From: Isoetes taiwanensis
Lineage: Eukaryota > Streptophyta > Lycopodiopsida > Isoetales > Isoetaceae
Reading direction: 5' to 3'
NCBI GenBank assembly: GCA_021234155.1
Contig: JAJEKV010000157.1
Coordinates: 530,807-594,806, forward strand
Length of the DNA stretch: 64,000 nucleotides
Below, piece by piece: positions 1 through 11,253 of the stretch (its first letter is position 1; the number at the start of each line of letters is the position of its first letter). Below the pieces are notes generated by a model. The model made no database searches and was not told where the DNA came from. It saw nothing but the letters and a program-made list of their open reading frames with translations. The position numbers and the translations under genes were made by a program.

Positions 1-3000
1 TTCAGTACTTCGTTCAGTTACATGTGCTCTGCCTCCTATACGCCCGACACCTTGCATGACGCTGCGGGCACAATCTCTACCTCCATCACGTGCGGCGGGG
101 TATCTCTTTTCTGAAAAGGCGAAGTGTAAGTGAGTGCATTTGATGTCCGTGAGTCACGGTCACGACCATGTCGATGATGCGGTGATGACATTGAGGCCGC
201 ATACTTCTTACACCGCGCAGCCAGAGGCTGTTTGAAATTGGTATACGCCCATGGGCGGTGATCCACACTTTCACCCTTGCACAGGCGACCCTCTTGGATT
301 CATACGCTGCAATATGGCGCAAAATCTCATTCTCCCGCGCCCCCGCTGGGGCGGGCGAGACCCTGGGGCTTCCAATTCACGCATTCGCGCCTCAACATCT
401 CCCTCTCTTGCCGTGCTCCTCCGACTTTACGACTTGGCGAATGCCTTGACCTGGAGGCCCTTTACCATTCCCGCCATCGAAATTGTCGAAAGGTGAAACC
501 AAATCTGCTTTGCTTATCTTTAGGCATCCTTGATGGCCCGGTGTTAACTTTGAGAACAGTGCAGCTGACTTTGGTACGATCGCTCACAGGAGTTAAGCCC
601 GAGAAAATGGTCCGAGACATGATGAACAAAAAATGTTCTTCCGCTGGTGAGGCGCTTCCAGTCATTGCTACGGTATTAGCATAGCATGCATGCGTGTCCG
701 AGCATATGCGGAAGCCGGCCCCGAATCACTTGATTACACCACGTAAATGCTGAGGGGCGCCCCGCCTGCTGCCGGGTGCAAGAGGTCTAGCAACATCAGC
801 CCTTCTTCTTGCTCAAAACCACCCTTGCCACGACTTCCGCTCCTCTGCCACCTATCATGAATGAGACCGACCATGTGATGCGTAGCGGCCGGAGCCATAT
901 ACGCTCCCAAGGATGCGACACTTTATGCCTTGACGCCACAGCATCCTCTACCAGCAGCGGCTGTCGTGGGGCGTGAACTACACAATCCCCCCACTCGTAG
1001 GACCTCGGCACCCTTGATGGAAACAGCCCACACTGCCCCAGCAGTCCAGCCATGTAGTAAAATCCTGCACATGCATCTTCCACTTTGCTTGTGATCCCAC
1101 CCCTTAGGAGGCCCAGAGGTGGCAACCTTGACAGCATATTGTAGCCCAAACATGTCCCATGATGCCCAGAGCATCCCCACAGCAGCCTTATGTTCTGAAG
1201 GCACAAGATGTCTGGATCCAACTTGCAGGCAGTAGCGCTTGATCTTCCTCTCTCTCGTTCTCTTGGCGGGTGGCAGGCGCACCCCGAGCGTTCCGATCAC
1301 TGATCCTTCTTGTCCATAACTACTCACGGGAAGAGAAGGATTTTATGATGATTCTTTTGCGCCCCTCTTGCATTGGAAAGCGTTTGATCACAGTCATATG
1401 GAACAAGAGCTGACGGGTTATCTGTGAGTGCAACCTCGTATCCACATCCACCTCGTCCACGCCCGCAGGCCATATCAGAGTTCCATCCTCAGGAGGCTTG
1501 GGTGGATCTTTGCATCAGTCCCGACGGCTGCATCAACCGCTCTCAGCCGGTCCGTGTCATGCAGGGTTGCCCATTTTGCTCTTGGTTCACGGAAGCCGCT
1601 CCGATGTGAGAGCGCAACCCAGGCCCGCATGCGTGAATTGCCGATCCCTGCCCCACCCATGCGGCCGCGACCCCATTTATTCGTGATGGACAAGTGAATT
1701 ACCATGGGCGATTAAGGACCGGTGATTCACAGATGGAGGGCTCCTCACCGGTAGGTTGGGATGGGAACTGGTCACTTTTCGCGGAACCTCCTTCACACTT
1801 TCCGGTGGGCCGGCAGGCCTGAACTCACAGGCGGGCCTGCGAGACCTAGAGGCGAGAGCATGATCTGGATCTACTGCCCATTTAGCGATGCAGAGGCCGG
1901 TACAGGTCTCCAGCTCCTAGGTGCTTTGAGGGAGCAATGGACTGTCAGGATAAGCCACACCGTCTTGGGCTCCAGACGCCGTTGACAATATGGCGTAGAG
2001 CCCATAAGCAATACGCCATCATGAACTGCAGCAACATATCCAGCGTGGGAGGGCAATGGGGTCACACAACTCCCACTCTGTGCACAGTTAAAAATACAAG
2101 CCTCCTCTATTCGATAAGTGTCGATACACGGTGTCATGAGATCCTGAGAATCGTGGGCTCTTAGTATCATTAAATACGCCATGCAGGTCACACCGCACTA
2201 ACTCCATGCCCCTCACCCTTCCCGGGCTTGGTGTCTCTGATAGCTTGTATGGCGGAGAGCCAGCCCTCAGCTCTGCCAAAGGATCCTCGGCAGCGTAGAG
2301 GCAGGCTTGATTCTGTCTCAAGTGGCGTCTTTCGAGACCTCAAGTACCTTCCCGGCTTGTACATCCACAACACGAGGACTCCCTGCCTGAACGCCGACCT
2401 GCAGGCTGAGTACTGAGGTGCTCCCCGACCCTGCAAGGGGATGAGTCGCTCCCTCCTTCTCACCGACCTCCATGGGCTCCTTGATTGCTCGCTCTTGCTA
2501 CAAAACCGGAGGGGGCTGCCGCTCCCTCCTTGTCTCCAACCTCCATGGGGCCTTGCCCGAGACCACAGGCTGCTGCGCTGGCCCGGAAGAGGGGCTTAAG
2601 AGGCGATCCGCCCCTACCCTTAACTCCCCGGAACCTGTACAACTCGAGTCCGATGGGCTTGCGAGATTGAGTGGCCGCACCACCCTCCCGCAAGCTACCG
2701 TCCGTGAAGAGGCGGCCCGTCAGAAGCCTTTGGGGCAGCCGGATCTGTGGGCAACCTACAAACCCCATCCCTGACCCGGCCCGGTCTTGTGGTCTGAGGC
2801 TGCCGAGCTCCTCCCAGCCAACCTTCTCGGTTGTAAGAGAGTCGGTGAGAGTGATACCAGCCCAGCAGTTCGGCCTGTAATCCGGTACGCGAATCGTCCC
2901 TCTGACCTCCTCTCTGCCATAAGAAGATCCGCTGAAGGCGGATTAAGCTTTGGGTTGCGGTTAGCCGGAGCCAGCGATTACCTGGCGGGCGCTGCGCGCC

Positions 3001-3160
3001 GACGCCGGGAATCCATTTAGGAGGAGCCAATTGCATCGAGGCCGGTCCTCCCAATCCAGATGGTCTGCCATGCCCCAGGCTCCATCGCCAAATCCGCTCA
3101 CCACGGACAGGAAGCCGCCTTACTTCCGCCACCGCCATCCTCATCTTTAGGATAACCAAT
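1..3160. other. GC-rich stretch without an intact gene
   Basis: No open reading frame here has convincing protein character. Frames are short, overlap on both strands and are rich in Arg, Pro, Gly and Ser, as expected from GC-rich decayed DNA. The only readable hint is a minus-strand segment resembling a LINE endonuclease start, listed separately. The base composition differs sharply from the AT-rich spacers further right and resembles the broken LINE at 3.8-7.2 kb, so an old LINE-derived origin is inferred, not shown. Confidence 0.45.
796..1330 (-). pseudogene. possible LINE endonuclease remnant
   Basis: Read on the minus strand, two overlapping frames between 1327 and 796 carry pieces resembling the start of an APE-type endonuclease of LINE ORF2. 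One frame reads DPDILCLQ, which matches the usual 'PDILCLQE' motif where the catalytic Glu sits; the +1 frame continues with SEHK, the usual residues after it. No further catalytic motif (GDFN, SDH) can be followed without several frameshifts. If correct this is the 5' part of a minus-strand LINE whose remainder is eroded or outside the window. A chance match is possible. Confidence 0.3.
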
Positions 3161-3194
3161 CATCCAAATATGTTGTAAATTCACATACTCTAAC

Positions 3195-3439
3195 TTTGCT
3201 ATAACTATAAGTATCCATAGGTATCCATAAGTATCCAATGCAACCCCTATTCTATGCAGGCCATCCGGTTGGTCGGGCCTACGGGGAAATATAGGCGAGA
3301 TAAACCTCGTAATGTACACACCCTTCAACTGCGTCGTAGCTAGAGGACCACTTCAAAGCCATGGCAAGCGCGATGAAGCACCCCCTGGATTTGACCTTTG
3401 CTGATGTCAAGAAGAAGAACAACCACGGTCAAGCCATGC
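3195..3439. repeat. outer repeat copy 1, left half (target of Gypsy insertion)
   Basis: The segment is a diverged copy of about 15407-15621. Shared stretches include a motif ending in TTCTATGCAGGCCA, GTACACACCCTTC, GCGATGAAGCACCC and AAGAACAACCACG. The match stops exactly at the CAAGT target duplication of the Gypsy element and resumes at 14650 on the element's far side, so the Gypsy copy inserted into this pre-existing repeat. What the repeat itself is (old LTR, other element) cannot be told. Confidence 0.7.
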
Positions 3440-3444
3440 CAAGT
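3440..3444. repeat. target-site duplication CAAGT (left)
   Basis: The 5-bp duplication CAAGT directly precedes the TGTTAC start of the 5' LTR and recurs at 14645-14649 directly after the ...GTAACA end of the 3' LTR. A single CAAGT is present at the corresponding point of the paralogous empty site near 15619-15623. Confidence 0.85.
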
Positions 3445-4229
3445 TGTTACGGTGCTCCCAAGGGCATATCCGAATCGGGCCCGCCAGCCGGGCGTCCATG
3501 AGCGGTCTTGTTGATGTGCGATTGCGGGCAATTGTGATTCAATGGGCGTGTTGGTAATGGAGTCTGACGACCAGATCTTGGGGTAAATGGTGATAATGGC
3601 TAAACGGGTGTGGGTTTGCTGGGTGGGGCACTAATATTACTAAGTATTAGTGCGGAAAGATGGAGCAAAGAGATTCATATGGATGCATGGTTGGGCGAAG
3701 ATTATATTATTAATATAACTTGTATAGGCCCTAGGGGCCAAATATATTAATATAAAGAATAGAATAGAATAGAATAGAATAGGTTTTAGCGTCCACGAGG
3801 AGACCAAGTGGCCTATGGGACCCAAACAAAAAGAAGCAACAAGCATATTCTTGCGGGATTAAAAACCCCCTTGGAAGGGTTTAGGAAAAAACCTTAGCGA
3901 TAATAAGCCTCTTTGCACAACTTCAATAATGCAGGGGCGGTTCAATGCTGATCCGTGGGACCACAAGTCAGTGCATCCATAACCTCTGGAGGTATGACCC
4001 CAACAAACCCAGCGCGTGTAATAGCGATGCAGCGGCTGGCGGGCGCAATGTAATGCGAACATATAAATACAGGATATGGGCAAATCTTTGGAAAAAGGTC
4101 TGGGAGGGCATGACATTCATCCCTCAATGGCGCATGGTGGCAACAACAAAGCCCTTTGCTCCAGTGCTTCACGAACTAGCATACTGTTTTCAATGCGGGC
4201 GTGTGCCCCGTCTTGAATGAAAACTATAA

Positions 4230-5160
4230 ACTGCGTTTCTTCATGGGTAATTTGGGTGTACAGAAATGCTGGTGTGGGCCTCTTGTGAGTCTAGGATTGA
4301 CTTCTTGCTGATAGTGTGCCCAGCTTAACATGTGTCGAGCCTCGCATCCCACGACTGCGAAGGAAAGTAGCATCAAGGTATATAGTTTAAGTGCCTCGCG
4401 ATCTTTCTTTGTCCGACACCTGGACATCTGTTTGCCTGCACACCCCAGCGTGAGAACCAGCGGAGCTCGCTTGTCTTTCCAGCAGGATTTCAGGCGTTGG
4501 GGACCCATTGCCGTGGCCAAAGCAAAGGGGGCAGCGTGTATCGACCATAGCGCGACCACCTTTTGGAAGTAAAAGATATGGCGTTCCAATGCAGCCCGTT
4601 GAAGGGTAGAAATCCTGTCTCTGGAGTAGGATCTGTGCGGGCGTGGACTTCACCCCGGGGCCCGTGCCAGAAGGCTATCTGCACTGCTCGAAGGTCATTC
4701 CGGTGTTGAGGGATATCCTTTGGACCCCAAACTTCTGCCCCATACAAAGGACGGCTCAACCAAGGCCGAAACAAATGTATTTGGTGACCCCGGGCATACA
4801 ACTCTGCCTTGTGGCATTTGTTGCATGGCATATAGTGCTTTCAACCCCAAATGACCCTTGGCCCGATAAGCGCATCCCAATGGGTGGTGGTTGAGAACTC
4901 GATCCCCAAGTACTTGTAGGTCGGAGCCACCTCTACCTTGCCCTGGTAAGTGAATGTGGGAAGCCTTAATGCGGGATGATGCAACTAAGCAGCACCCTAG
5001 TTTTAGCCAAGTTAACTTGCATGCCAGTGAATTGGCAAAAAGTGTCAAGCATCCAGGTGACGTTGCATGTCCTGGAGTATAGGCCATGAGGTTGACATCG
5101 TCGGCATATATGAAGCCGGATTGTGTGATGCATGATATGTGCCCGCACCTCCATGCTCAG
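4230..5160 (-). pseudogene. LINE ORF2, RT palm end and C-terminus (broken)
   Basis: Minus-strand frames at 5154-4966 and 5087-4695 contain fragments around the RT palm: ADD-like residues followed by VNLMAYTPG, then CQFTGMQVNLAKT, which corresponds to the conserved 'G..VN..KT' helix after the catalytic box. The frame at 4831-4490 reads KCHKAELYARGHQIHLFR and then YGAEVWG, directly comparable to HRAKLYDWGHQSHLFRALVLYGVEVWG-type text in the + strand LINE near 32040-32130. Many frame changes; non-functional. Confidence 0.55.
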
Positions 5161-5833
5161 ATAGCCAATCCTCCAACTGGATCAATGTACAGCCAAAGAG
5201 CGTGGGGAGGGGCAACCCCGGACGCGACTCCAATGCTACCCAGTCACGGTTGTGTCGCTGATGTGATACACGGCCCGAGCATGCCTCGCATTACAGCCTA
5301 TATCTTGATTCCGCAAGTCCGGGGGTCCCCGGCCGCAATGGGTTCCATAGCCTTTACGCGGGTAATCGCGGTCGAATGCCTTTGCAAAAATCAAACAGCG
5401 GTATAGGTTCTGCCGCGTGATTCCTGCTATCTTCAATAAATGTCGCATGTAGTGAAGATATGATCAATGGTGGAATATGCGGGCTTTAAAAACCTGCCTT
5501 TGTGTAAGAGTTTCACCTCCGTTTCCTCGCCCATATTGTCACGTACTCAAGGATGCCGATAGCGTTTGCAAAGAGAGCTGACCATAATAGTGCGGTAGTT
5601 GGCGGACATTGAGGGTCCCCGCTTTTGTATAAGGGCACTACTCTACTAGTGGTCCATTCGTAGGAAGCCTTCTACTTAATGCTTTATTGAACAATTTATG
5701 AGAACAAGGCACCGGTGGAGGCCCGGCCATTTGAAGCTTCTGCCTGCATACCCATCTCGTCTAGCTGCCTTCCCATTAGCCCCAATTTTGTAGGCCCATG
5801 ATGACATCCCCTGCGGATAACCGTAGCCATGCC

Positions 5834-7226
5834 CTATCTGAAAATGGAGGGATGGTGCGCCCCCGAAGCGGTCATGGTAAATTGCAAATCTTTGTACCCA
5901 TTGCTGGTGATGTTCCCAGGTAGGTGGCAAGGCTTGCTCAAGACCCTTCTCGAGAAATATCTCAGGGGTGCGGTCCGGGGAGACCAAACATCATTCGCTG
6001 ATGCTCTGAGGTATCCGGGCCTTCTTGTTCTTGAAGGAGGCGGCATGGACCGACGGCTGTGGAAGCGAGAGATGGATCGATGACTTCTTGGGAGTGTGGG
6101 TTTGAGCTCCGGGCACTCATCATCAAACCATCGGTTCGCGGGGGAAGGTGGTGGTGCACGGGGCTTGCGTGGCGGCCCTCTCCCAAAGCATCTTTCTGCT
6201 GGGCCGTCGTAGCCGGGTGAGTCGGTGACGGTGTTCTTGAAGTGTGGGGGAGTTGCGTGATCCGGCCGGATCATGCTCAGCGGTGGGGCATAGGTCCCCG
6301 CGATTGCGTAGTCCAGCGCAATTGGGGCATCCGGTGTGTTGAGGCAAAGAGGGTGCGCGGGGAGCTTCCCACGGGAGATGCATGAGCAGGGGCGGTGGTG
6401 GGAGTCTACTTCCTCGTCTCCGTCCATGCATCCCGATGGAAAAATGAGTAACAGGTGAGACCCCGTTCCTCAACTGCCAGATAATCCACTACTTTGGGCA
6501 GCCCCCTTGGTTCTCCTGTCTACAAGTCTGGCCAGTATTTGGAAGGCGGCCATTGCACCAACCGGCTTCTGAATCTTGTGTCAAAGATACTACCCAAAGG
6601 CAAGAATCGCACGCTATAGCGCTTGCGAAATATGGCTGTATCCGATATCCTTGACCAAGCCACCTCTGGGGGCTCGGTACAAGGCGCCCTCTGCCGGGGC
6701 TCAAATTTTGGAACCTGCTTTCGGCTCGTCGTGCATTAAAATTAAGCCAAGCAACATAACCGCCTTAATTTGTTTGTCGGCCAGTATGTCATCATATAGA
6801 TCGACATAAGGCTCCAATCGATCCACATCATCGGATATGTGTTATAAAAAGTTGCTCGGATGTGGGGAAAGTAGCATCTTTGCTATGAGGAGAATGTCGC
6901 CACCGGTCATCTTTGCCGCGGCACCCACAAGTAGCGACAGGCAATATGTTTTGTTTTTGTGCAGACCGAAAGTGCCTCAGGTTGCCGCGGTAGTAGCGGG
7001 CAACCCCGCCATGCCCTCGCTTGCTGTTGCACTCATTGAACCAGAAATGCAGATAGCTGGGAGGAGGTTCGGCAAACAGGCTCTCGTGATGCATGCTCCC
7101 ATGTTTCCATGAGGAAAATGAGATCCATATCCGGTGCAATAGAGTTGAGACTCTCGCCTTTCTGCCAGGGGAAGCCCCGACAGTTCCAAGACACCATCCG
7201 GAGGCACAGTTCCTATTTGCTGGCAT
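5834..7226 (-). pseudogene. LINE ORF2, endonuclease to linker region (broken)
   Basis: On the minus strand 7226-6828 reads as a decayed APE endonuclease centre, with a W-rich start and HFWFNECNSKRGHGGVA, the usual 'KRGGVAI' region. The frame at 6427-5834 includes NRWFDDECPELK, which fits the conserved W-F-D-E-C motif LINEs carry between endonuclease and RT. The role in an intact copy would be target nicking during target-primed reverse transcription. Stops and frame changes occur repeatedly, so no protein is made. Confidence 0.5.
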
Positions 7227-7833
7227 TCGATGTGGGCCTTCGATAATGCAAAGTTAGCTATGGTTTTAAATAAACTATTAAAGGTACACAATGGGACAAA
7301 AACGATTGGATGGGTTCTTAGAACCCGATTTATAACAGAAGGGGAAGTGTGTATCGATCAATTTACCCGGATCTCTAAGTTGTAAAGGCGGTCGGGGATG
7401 GAATAAAAGCCTAGGTGGGCGGTTTTGGGCTTAGGGACTGCCAGTGAGGAACTCAAGTGGGCGGATTATAAAGCCTACGGGGGAGGATTCAAGGAAAAAC
7501 ACGTAAAACCCGGGTAGAAGGAATTAGAGATCAATTCTGTTTGGGAAAAGCTCTCTGATTGATTCAAGGCTTGACCCATAGGTTTGATTTGCGTTCCGGT
7601 GTGTTGGTGTTCCCAAAGGCGCATTGCACGCCAGGATCGTTGGATTGAGCATCCGGTAGGTGCTTAGCTCGGAAGGATTCTCGGAAGGTCAGGAATCCGG
7701 GCCGTGAAAACTTCACATAACAAAGAAGCCAAAGGGTGGGGGATCGAGGATCCACGGTGTGGGAGGTGCCCCACCGGGCGCCTTAACGCGAGAGCAAGGG
7801 TTTTCCTTTGGGGAAAATTTTGCGCTGTAACAG

Positions 7834-7845
7834 TGGTATCAGAGC
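7834..7845 (+). promoter_or_regulatory. primer-binding site, initiator tRNA-Met
   Basis: TGGTATCAGAGC lies one base after the 5' LTR end (..GTAACA, g). This is the standard plant PBS complementary to the 3' end of initiator tRNA-Met, where minus-strand cDNA synthesis starts. Its spacing fixes the LTR end at 7832. Confidence 0.9.
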
Positions 7846-7848
7846 TCA

Positions 7849-9170
7849 ATGGCTGAACCTGTGCCTGATATGCCAGCTGGACCTATTGATGGTGCACGAA
7901 GTGCATCCGCTGAAGAGGGCATAATACCGCCCTCGAGGACATTCATTTAGGCGATGAATTGCCGCCGGGTTCGAATGGATGGGGAGCATCCCCTAAGCCG
8001 CACGGGCGCCTATTCCTGAAGGTGCCGATCATGTTAATGCTGCAAGTGCAGCTAATGTTGATAATGTGAATGCCGGGAACGCTCTGGGAGCAAGTACTGA
8101 GTGGGATCCGGTAGGCATGAACTTACCCGACGTAAATGTAGGTAATATCAACCGTCTAACTGGGGAACTGAACGAAATAAGGATCCGTTCATGGGTTTCT
8201 AACACCCCGGGTTGATACAAAACCCTGCGAAGTAGGGTCTGGCCAAGGGAAGGCCCGAGAACTTCACTTGAGTAGTGTAGTAGAGAAGTTCCTACAGGTG
8301 GTTGGGGCAGCTCCCACCGCCCGTGGGCAAATCGTTAGTGTTCCTCCGCGAGGTTGTATCGACGGGACCTAGTGCACCATCGGGAGTAAACAGGGGTTGG
8401 CCGAGGAACCCGCCAAATCGAATGGTCGTAAGAAGGTATTGCTTTCGCCCGAAAGAGTCCCCACGGGGAACTTTTGGAAAAAAGAGATTAAATCTCTAGA
8501 GCTGTAAAAATCTGCCGGATTTCTATGGCAAGGATGTAACACTGAAAGCGAGGCTATCGCGATGGTTCAATCAAATGAAGTTGTATTTTGCAGCCACGAA
8601 GAAGGGTGAGAATGCCCGACTTATGTATGCCACCAAGAAATTTAAGGGACCCTACGGGTGCATGGTGGGACATTCCACCGAGAATGGCGGAAAAGCCGCG
8701 TGCTTGGAGGAATTTTTGTCATTTATTCGACAGAGTATGCACCTCATTATGACCGGCGTCATGCTTCATACAACTGAAAAGAGCTCACTCAGCGAAGGTC
8801 TCGGTGGGATTATGTGAAGCCGAAGGGCCGCTCTTTTAGCGTTTACCGAGATGACTGCAGAGGGATCTTGGCGTGGATCATTTTATAAATGGTCTGGGAT
8901 GCTAAAGATTCGCGACGCATTTTTACTGGCGAACCGACTTTGAATTGGCTGTGGAGATGGCCAGGAAACTGGTGGGTAGGGAAGAATCTAAGAAGGCTCA
9001 GAACTTTGCTAATTGGAAGGCAAAGAGGGCCGGGGAAAACTCCCAGGGATCTGCTCCCTCTAAGAAGCATGGTGTTATCGTTGTGGGGTGGTCGGACACT
9101 TTGCCCGAGAATGTACAAAGCCTCGCAAGAAAGTTTTCAAAGCACTGCAAAGGTAAATGATAAGTCGGGG
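7849..9170 (+). pseudogene. gag remnant of the Gypsy element
   Basis: A start codon at 7849 follows the PBS closely (MAEPVPDMPAG...), but the frame soon hits stops. Capsid-like sequence is readable around 8510-8760 (FYGKDVTLKA, then WFNQMKLYFAA and EEFLSFI in neighbouring frames), resembling the retrotransposon gag domain. A complete CCHC zinc knuckle, CYRCGVVGHFAREC, is encoded at 9073-9114 with correct C-x2-C-x4-H-x4-C spacing and is in frame 1, the same frame as pol, but stops follow at once. Gag would form the particle and bind genomic RNA. Several frameshifts make this copy dead. Confidence 0.75.
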
Positions 9171-9234
9171 GTAAAGGAGCACGCTCGGTTATCGCTCGAG
9201 AAGAGATGATCTAGCACAAGATCTAAGGCTGGAA

Positions 9235-11253
9235 TTGAACGAGGTGGCTCCGTACGTGATCGAGTTTGAGGCCGGGCCACAAACCCAGTGTCACCATGAG
9301 CAAGCATGGGATGTTTGTTTGGAGTTGTTGGATAAAGAGTCCCGGGTTGTAACATCTATGTCCATAGATCTAGAGATCGCTCAGTTAAAGCGATACATTG
9401 ATGTCATTCTAGGCATGAAATGGTTACAGCAAGTTGAGCCACAGATTCTCTGGCCAACACACACCTTAGTTTTCAATTTACCTTCAAATGGAGTAGTTAG
9501 GATTCAAGGTTTACCGCATGTAGAGCCTAGTAAGCTCATGTCAGCCACTCAGGCTAAGAAAGTTTTCAAAGTTAATATAAATATTTTTTCTTTGATGTAC
9601 TTGAGAAAAGATGATTTGATTGTCAAATCGTGTAACTCATTGGTGGTTAACACTGGAGTAAACTCTGAGGTAGACCAAAGATTAAAAGATCTTTTGCATA
9701 CCTTTAAGGATGTTTTTCCAGAAGAGTTGCCTGAGGGACCACCATCCTCGTGGGGTGTCAAGCACGAAATTGAGCTTGAACCTGGGGTTAAGCCCATGGC
9801 ACGTGCTCCCTACCGATTAAGTCCTCTAGAACTTGAAAAGGTTAAAAAGCAAGTGGCTTATTTGGGACATATCCTGTTTGGTGACGATGTCTCCCCAGAT
9901 CTCGCCAAAGTCCAAGTAGTGCTGCAATGGCTCCCACCGGAAAACGTTTCGGAGTTACGCAGTTTTCTGGGGTTAGCCACGTACTACCGTAAATTTGTCC
10001 CTAAATTTTCTAAAGTTGTTGCTCCTCTCACTGATCTTTTGAAGAAAGATCACGATTTTGTGTGGGGGAGAGAGCAGCAAGAGGCATTTCGGCGCGTTAA
10101 GGACTTGCTAATGAGCAGTCCTGTGCTAAAAGTGCCGGATTTGAATCAGGCATTTGAAATCTATACTGACGCTTGTGGCCAAGCGTTAGGAGCAGTGCTA
10201 ATGCAGCAGGGTCACCTAGTGGCTTATGAAAGTCAGAAACTAATTCATGTGGAAAGAAATTACGCAACTTATGAGCAAGAGTTGCTAGCCATTGTGCATG
10301 CGTTAAAGACGTGGAGGCACTACTTGCGTAGTGGGACGAGCCAAGAGCCGCGCAAGTTTATCATCTATACCGACCATAAACCATTGAGGTTCTTGCAAAG
10401 TCAAGCCGAAATTAGCCCAAGACAGGCTAGGTGGCTAGACTTCCTCCATGAGTTCCTTTTTTCCATTGAGCATACGCCGGGCAAAAATAATCCAGTTGCC
10501 GATGCATTATCACGGGTTAAGAATATAAATACCTTGACGACTTTGGCAAGTGGTCTTATACAAAGGATCAAGGATGCATATCCTGGAGATCAGCACGATC
10601 CGGCGATGGTGAGGCTCGGGGAGCTGTGGACTGAGCAAGAGGGTTTGCATTTCTATAAGGGAAGGATTTATGTTCCTTCAAGTGGGGACCTTAGGGAGTC
10701 AATTCTACGTGAGCACCATGACACTCCACAAGCTGGGCATGGAGGTGAATGGAAGACGTATGAATTGATAAAGAGGTTCTATTACTGGCCAGAGTTGCAA
10801 GATCAAGTCAAGGATTTGGTAAGTCACTGTTTGGTGTGTCAAGCAGTGAAGGCGGATCATGGGAAAACTCCGGGATTGTTACAACCTCTCCCTATACCGA
10901 ATGAACACGGGGAAAGCGTGAGTATGGACTTTATAGTCACATTACCTAGAACTGCTAGGCAACATACTCAAATTTTGGTAATAGTGGATCGGCTAACCAA
11001 GTATGCTAAGTTTATAGCATTAAAAGGGGAGGCTACGGGACATGACGTAGCAATTGCCTATATGCAAAACATATTTCCAACTTTTGGACTTCCCTTGTCC
11101 ATTGTAAGTGATCGAGACACTAAGTTCATGGGTCATTTCTGGAGAGATCTCATGAAAGGATTGAGGATCCGATTATACATGAGTAGTGGAAATCATCCAC
11201 AAACGGACGGGCAAACTGAGCGCATAAACATGATCTTAGAGGACATGTTGTGA
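9235..11253 (+). CDS. Gypsy pol: protease tail, RNase H and integrase; RT core deleted
   Basis: An uninterrupted 672-codon frame. Residues ~60-85 are the C-terminal protease segment (DVILGMKWL), without the DTG active site. Residues ~150-206 are the RT N-terminus (FKDVFPEELPEGPP, ARAPYRLSP). At 9852/9853 the frame jumps from KKQ directly to VAYLGHILF, skipping the RT fingers and palm including the YxDD box. RNase H follows with Asp312 (YTDA), Glu349 (YEQELLAIV) and Asp380 (TDHKPL). Integrase has the HHCC finger (His494, Cys532, Cys535) and a DD35E triad Asp565, Asp626, Glu662. The frame ends at a TGA in the middle of the integrase (after EDML), where homologues read on. The open frame despite loss of catalytic RT is notable. 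The first ATG is arbitrary, since the natural polyprotein starts in gag. Confidence 0.85.
   Translation: MNEVAPYVIEFEAGPQTQCHHEQAWDVCLELLDKESRVVTSMSIDLEIAQLKRYIDVILGMKWLQQVEPQILWPTHTLVFNLPSNGVVRIQGLPHVEPSKLMSATQAKKVFKVNINIFSLMYLRKDDLIVKSCNSLVVNTGVNSEVDQRLKDLLHTFKDVFPEELPEGPPSSWGVKHEIELEPGVKPMARAPYRLSPLELEKVKKQVAYLGHILFGDDVSPDLAKVQVVLQWLPPENVSELRSFLGLATYYRKFVPKFSKVVAPLTDLLKKDHDFVWGREQQEAFRRVKDLLMSSPVLKVPDLNQAFEIYTDACGQALGAVLMQQGHLVAYESQKLIHVERNYATYEQELLAIVHALKTWRHYLRSGTSQEPRKFIIYTDHKPLRFLQSQAEISPRQARWLDFLHEFLFSIEHTPGKNNPVADALSRVKNINTLTTLASGLIQRIKDAYPGDQHDPAMVRLGELWTEQEGLHFYKGRIYVPSSGDLRESILREHHDTPQAGHGGEWKTYELIKRFYYWPELQDQVKDLVSHCLVCQAVKADHGKTPGLLQPLPIPNEHGESVSMDFIVTLPRTARQHTQILVIVDRLTKYAKFIALKGEATGHDVAIAYMQNIFPTFGLPLSIVSDRDTKFMGHFWRDLMKGLRIRLYMSSGNHPQTDGQTERINMILEDML

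Larger units (their letters stand above)
3756..7233 (-). mobile_element. near full-length LINE inserted in the 5' LTR
   Basis: A minus-strand non-LTR retrotransposon with its 3' end at the left, marked by a (AATAG)n microsatellite tail at about 3758-3780, and its 5' end at about 7233. Read 5' to 3' it contains an endonuclease-like part (7226-6828), an EN-RT linker (6427-5834), an RT segment with a degenerate ADD box (about 5110-5080) and a C-terminal region (about 4900-4230). The C-terminal part is recognisably the same family as the + strand LINE at 31835-33130 and the fragment at 51427-51880. All frames are broken. The 3' UTR motif GGGTCCCATAGGCC (RC of 3813-3826) is shared with four other tails in the window. 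Confidence 0.7.
3445..7832 (+). repeat. 5' LTR of the Gypsy element, split by a LINE
   Basis: Starts TGTTACGG and ends GCTGTAACA. The left piece (3445-~3755) matches 11999-12325 of the 3' LTR, sharing for example GGTAAATGGTGATAATGGC, CACTAATATTACTAAGTAT and AGGCCCTAGGGGCC. The right piece (~7234-7832) matches 14068-14644, sharing AAGTTAGCTATGGTTTTAA and GCATCCGGTAGGTGCTTAGC. Between them sits a 3.5-kb minus-strand LINE. The two LTRs differ by many small indels and substitutions, so the element is not recent if the sequence is accurate. Confidence 0.85.

Noticed and set aside
1498-1609. VRVMQGCPFCSWF as a LINE RT 'RQGCPLSP' motif on the + strand
   Set aside because: Only six residues fit and the surrounding frame has no other RT motif; chance cannot be excluded.
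7834-7845. TGGTATCAGAGC strings (also near 29158, 34521 and 52655) as possible tRNA gene parts
   Set aside because: They match only the 3' end of initiator tRNA-Met and each lies one base from an LTR end, so they are primer-binding sites; no tRNA cloverleaf is present.
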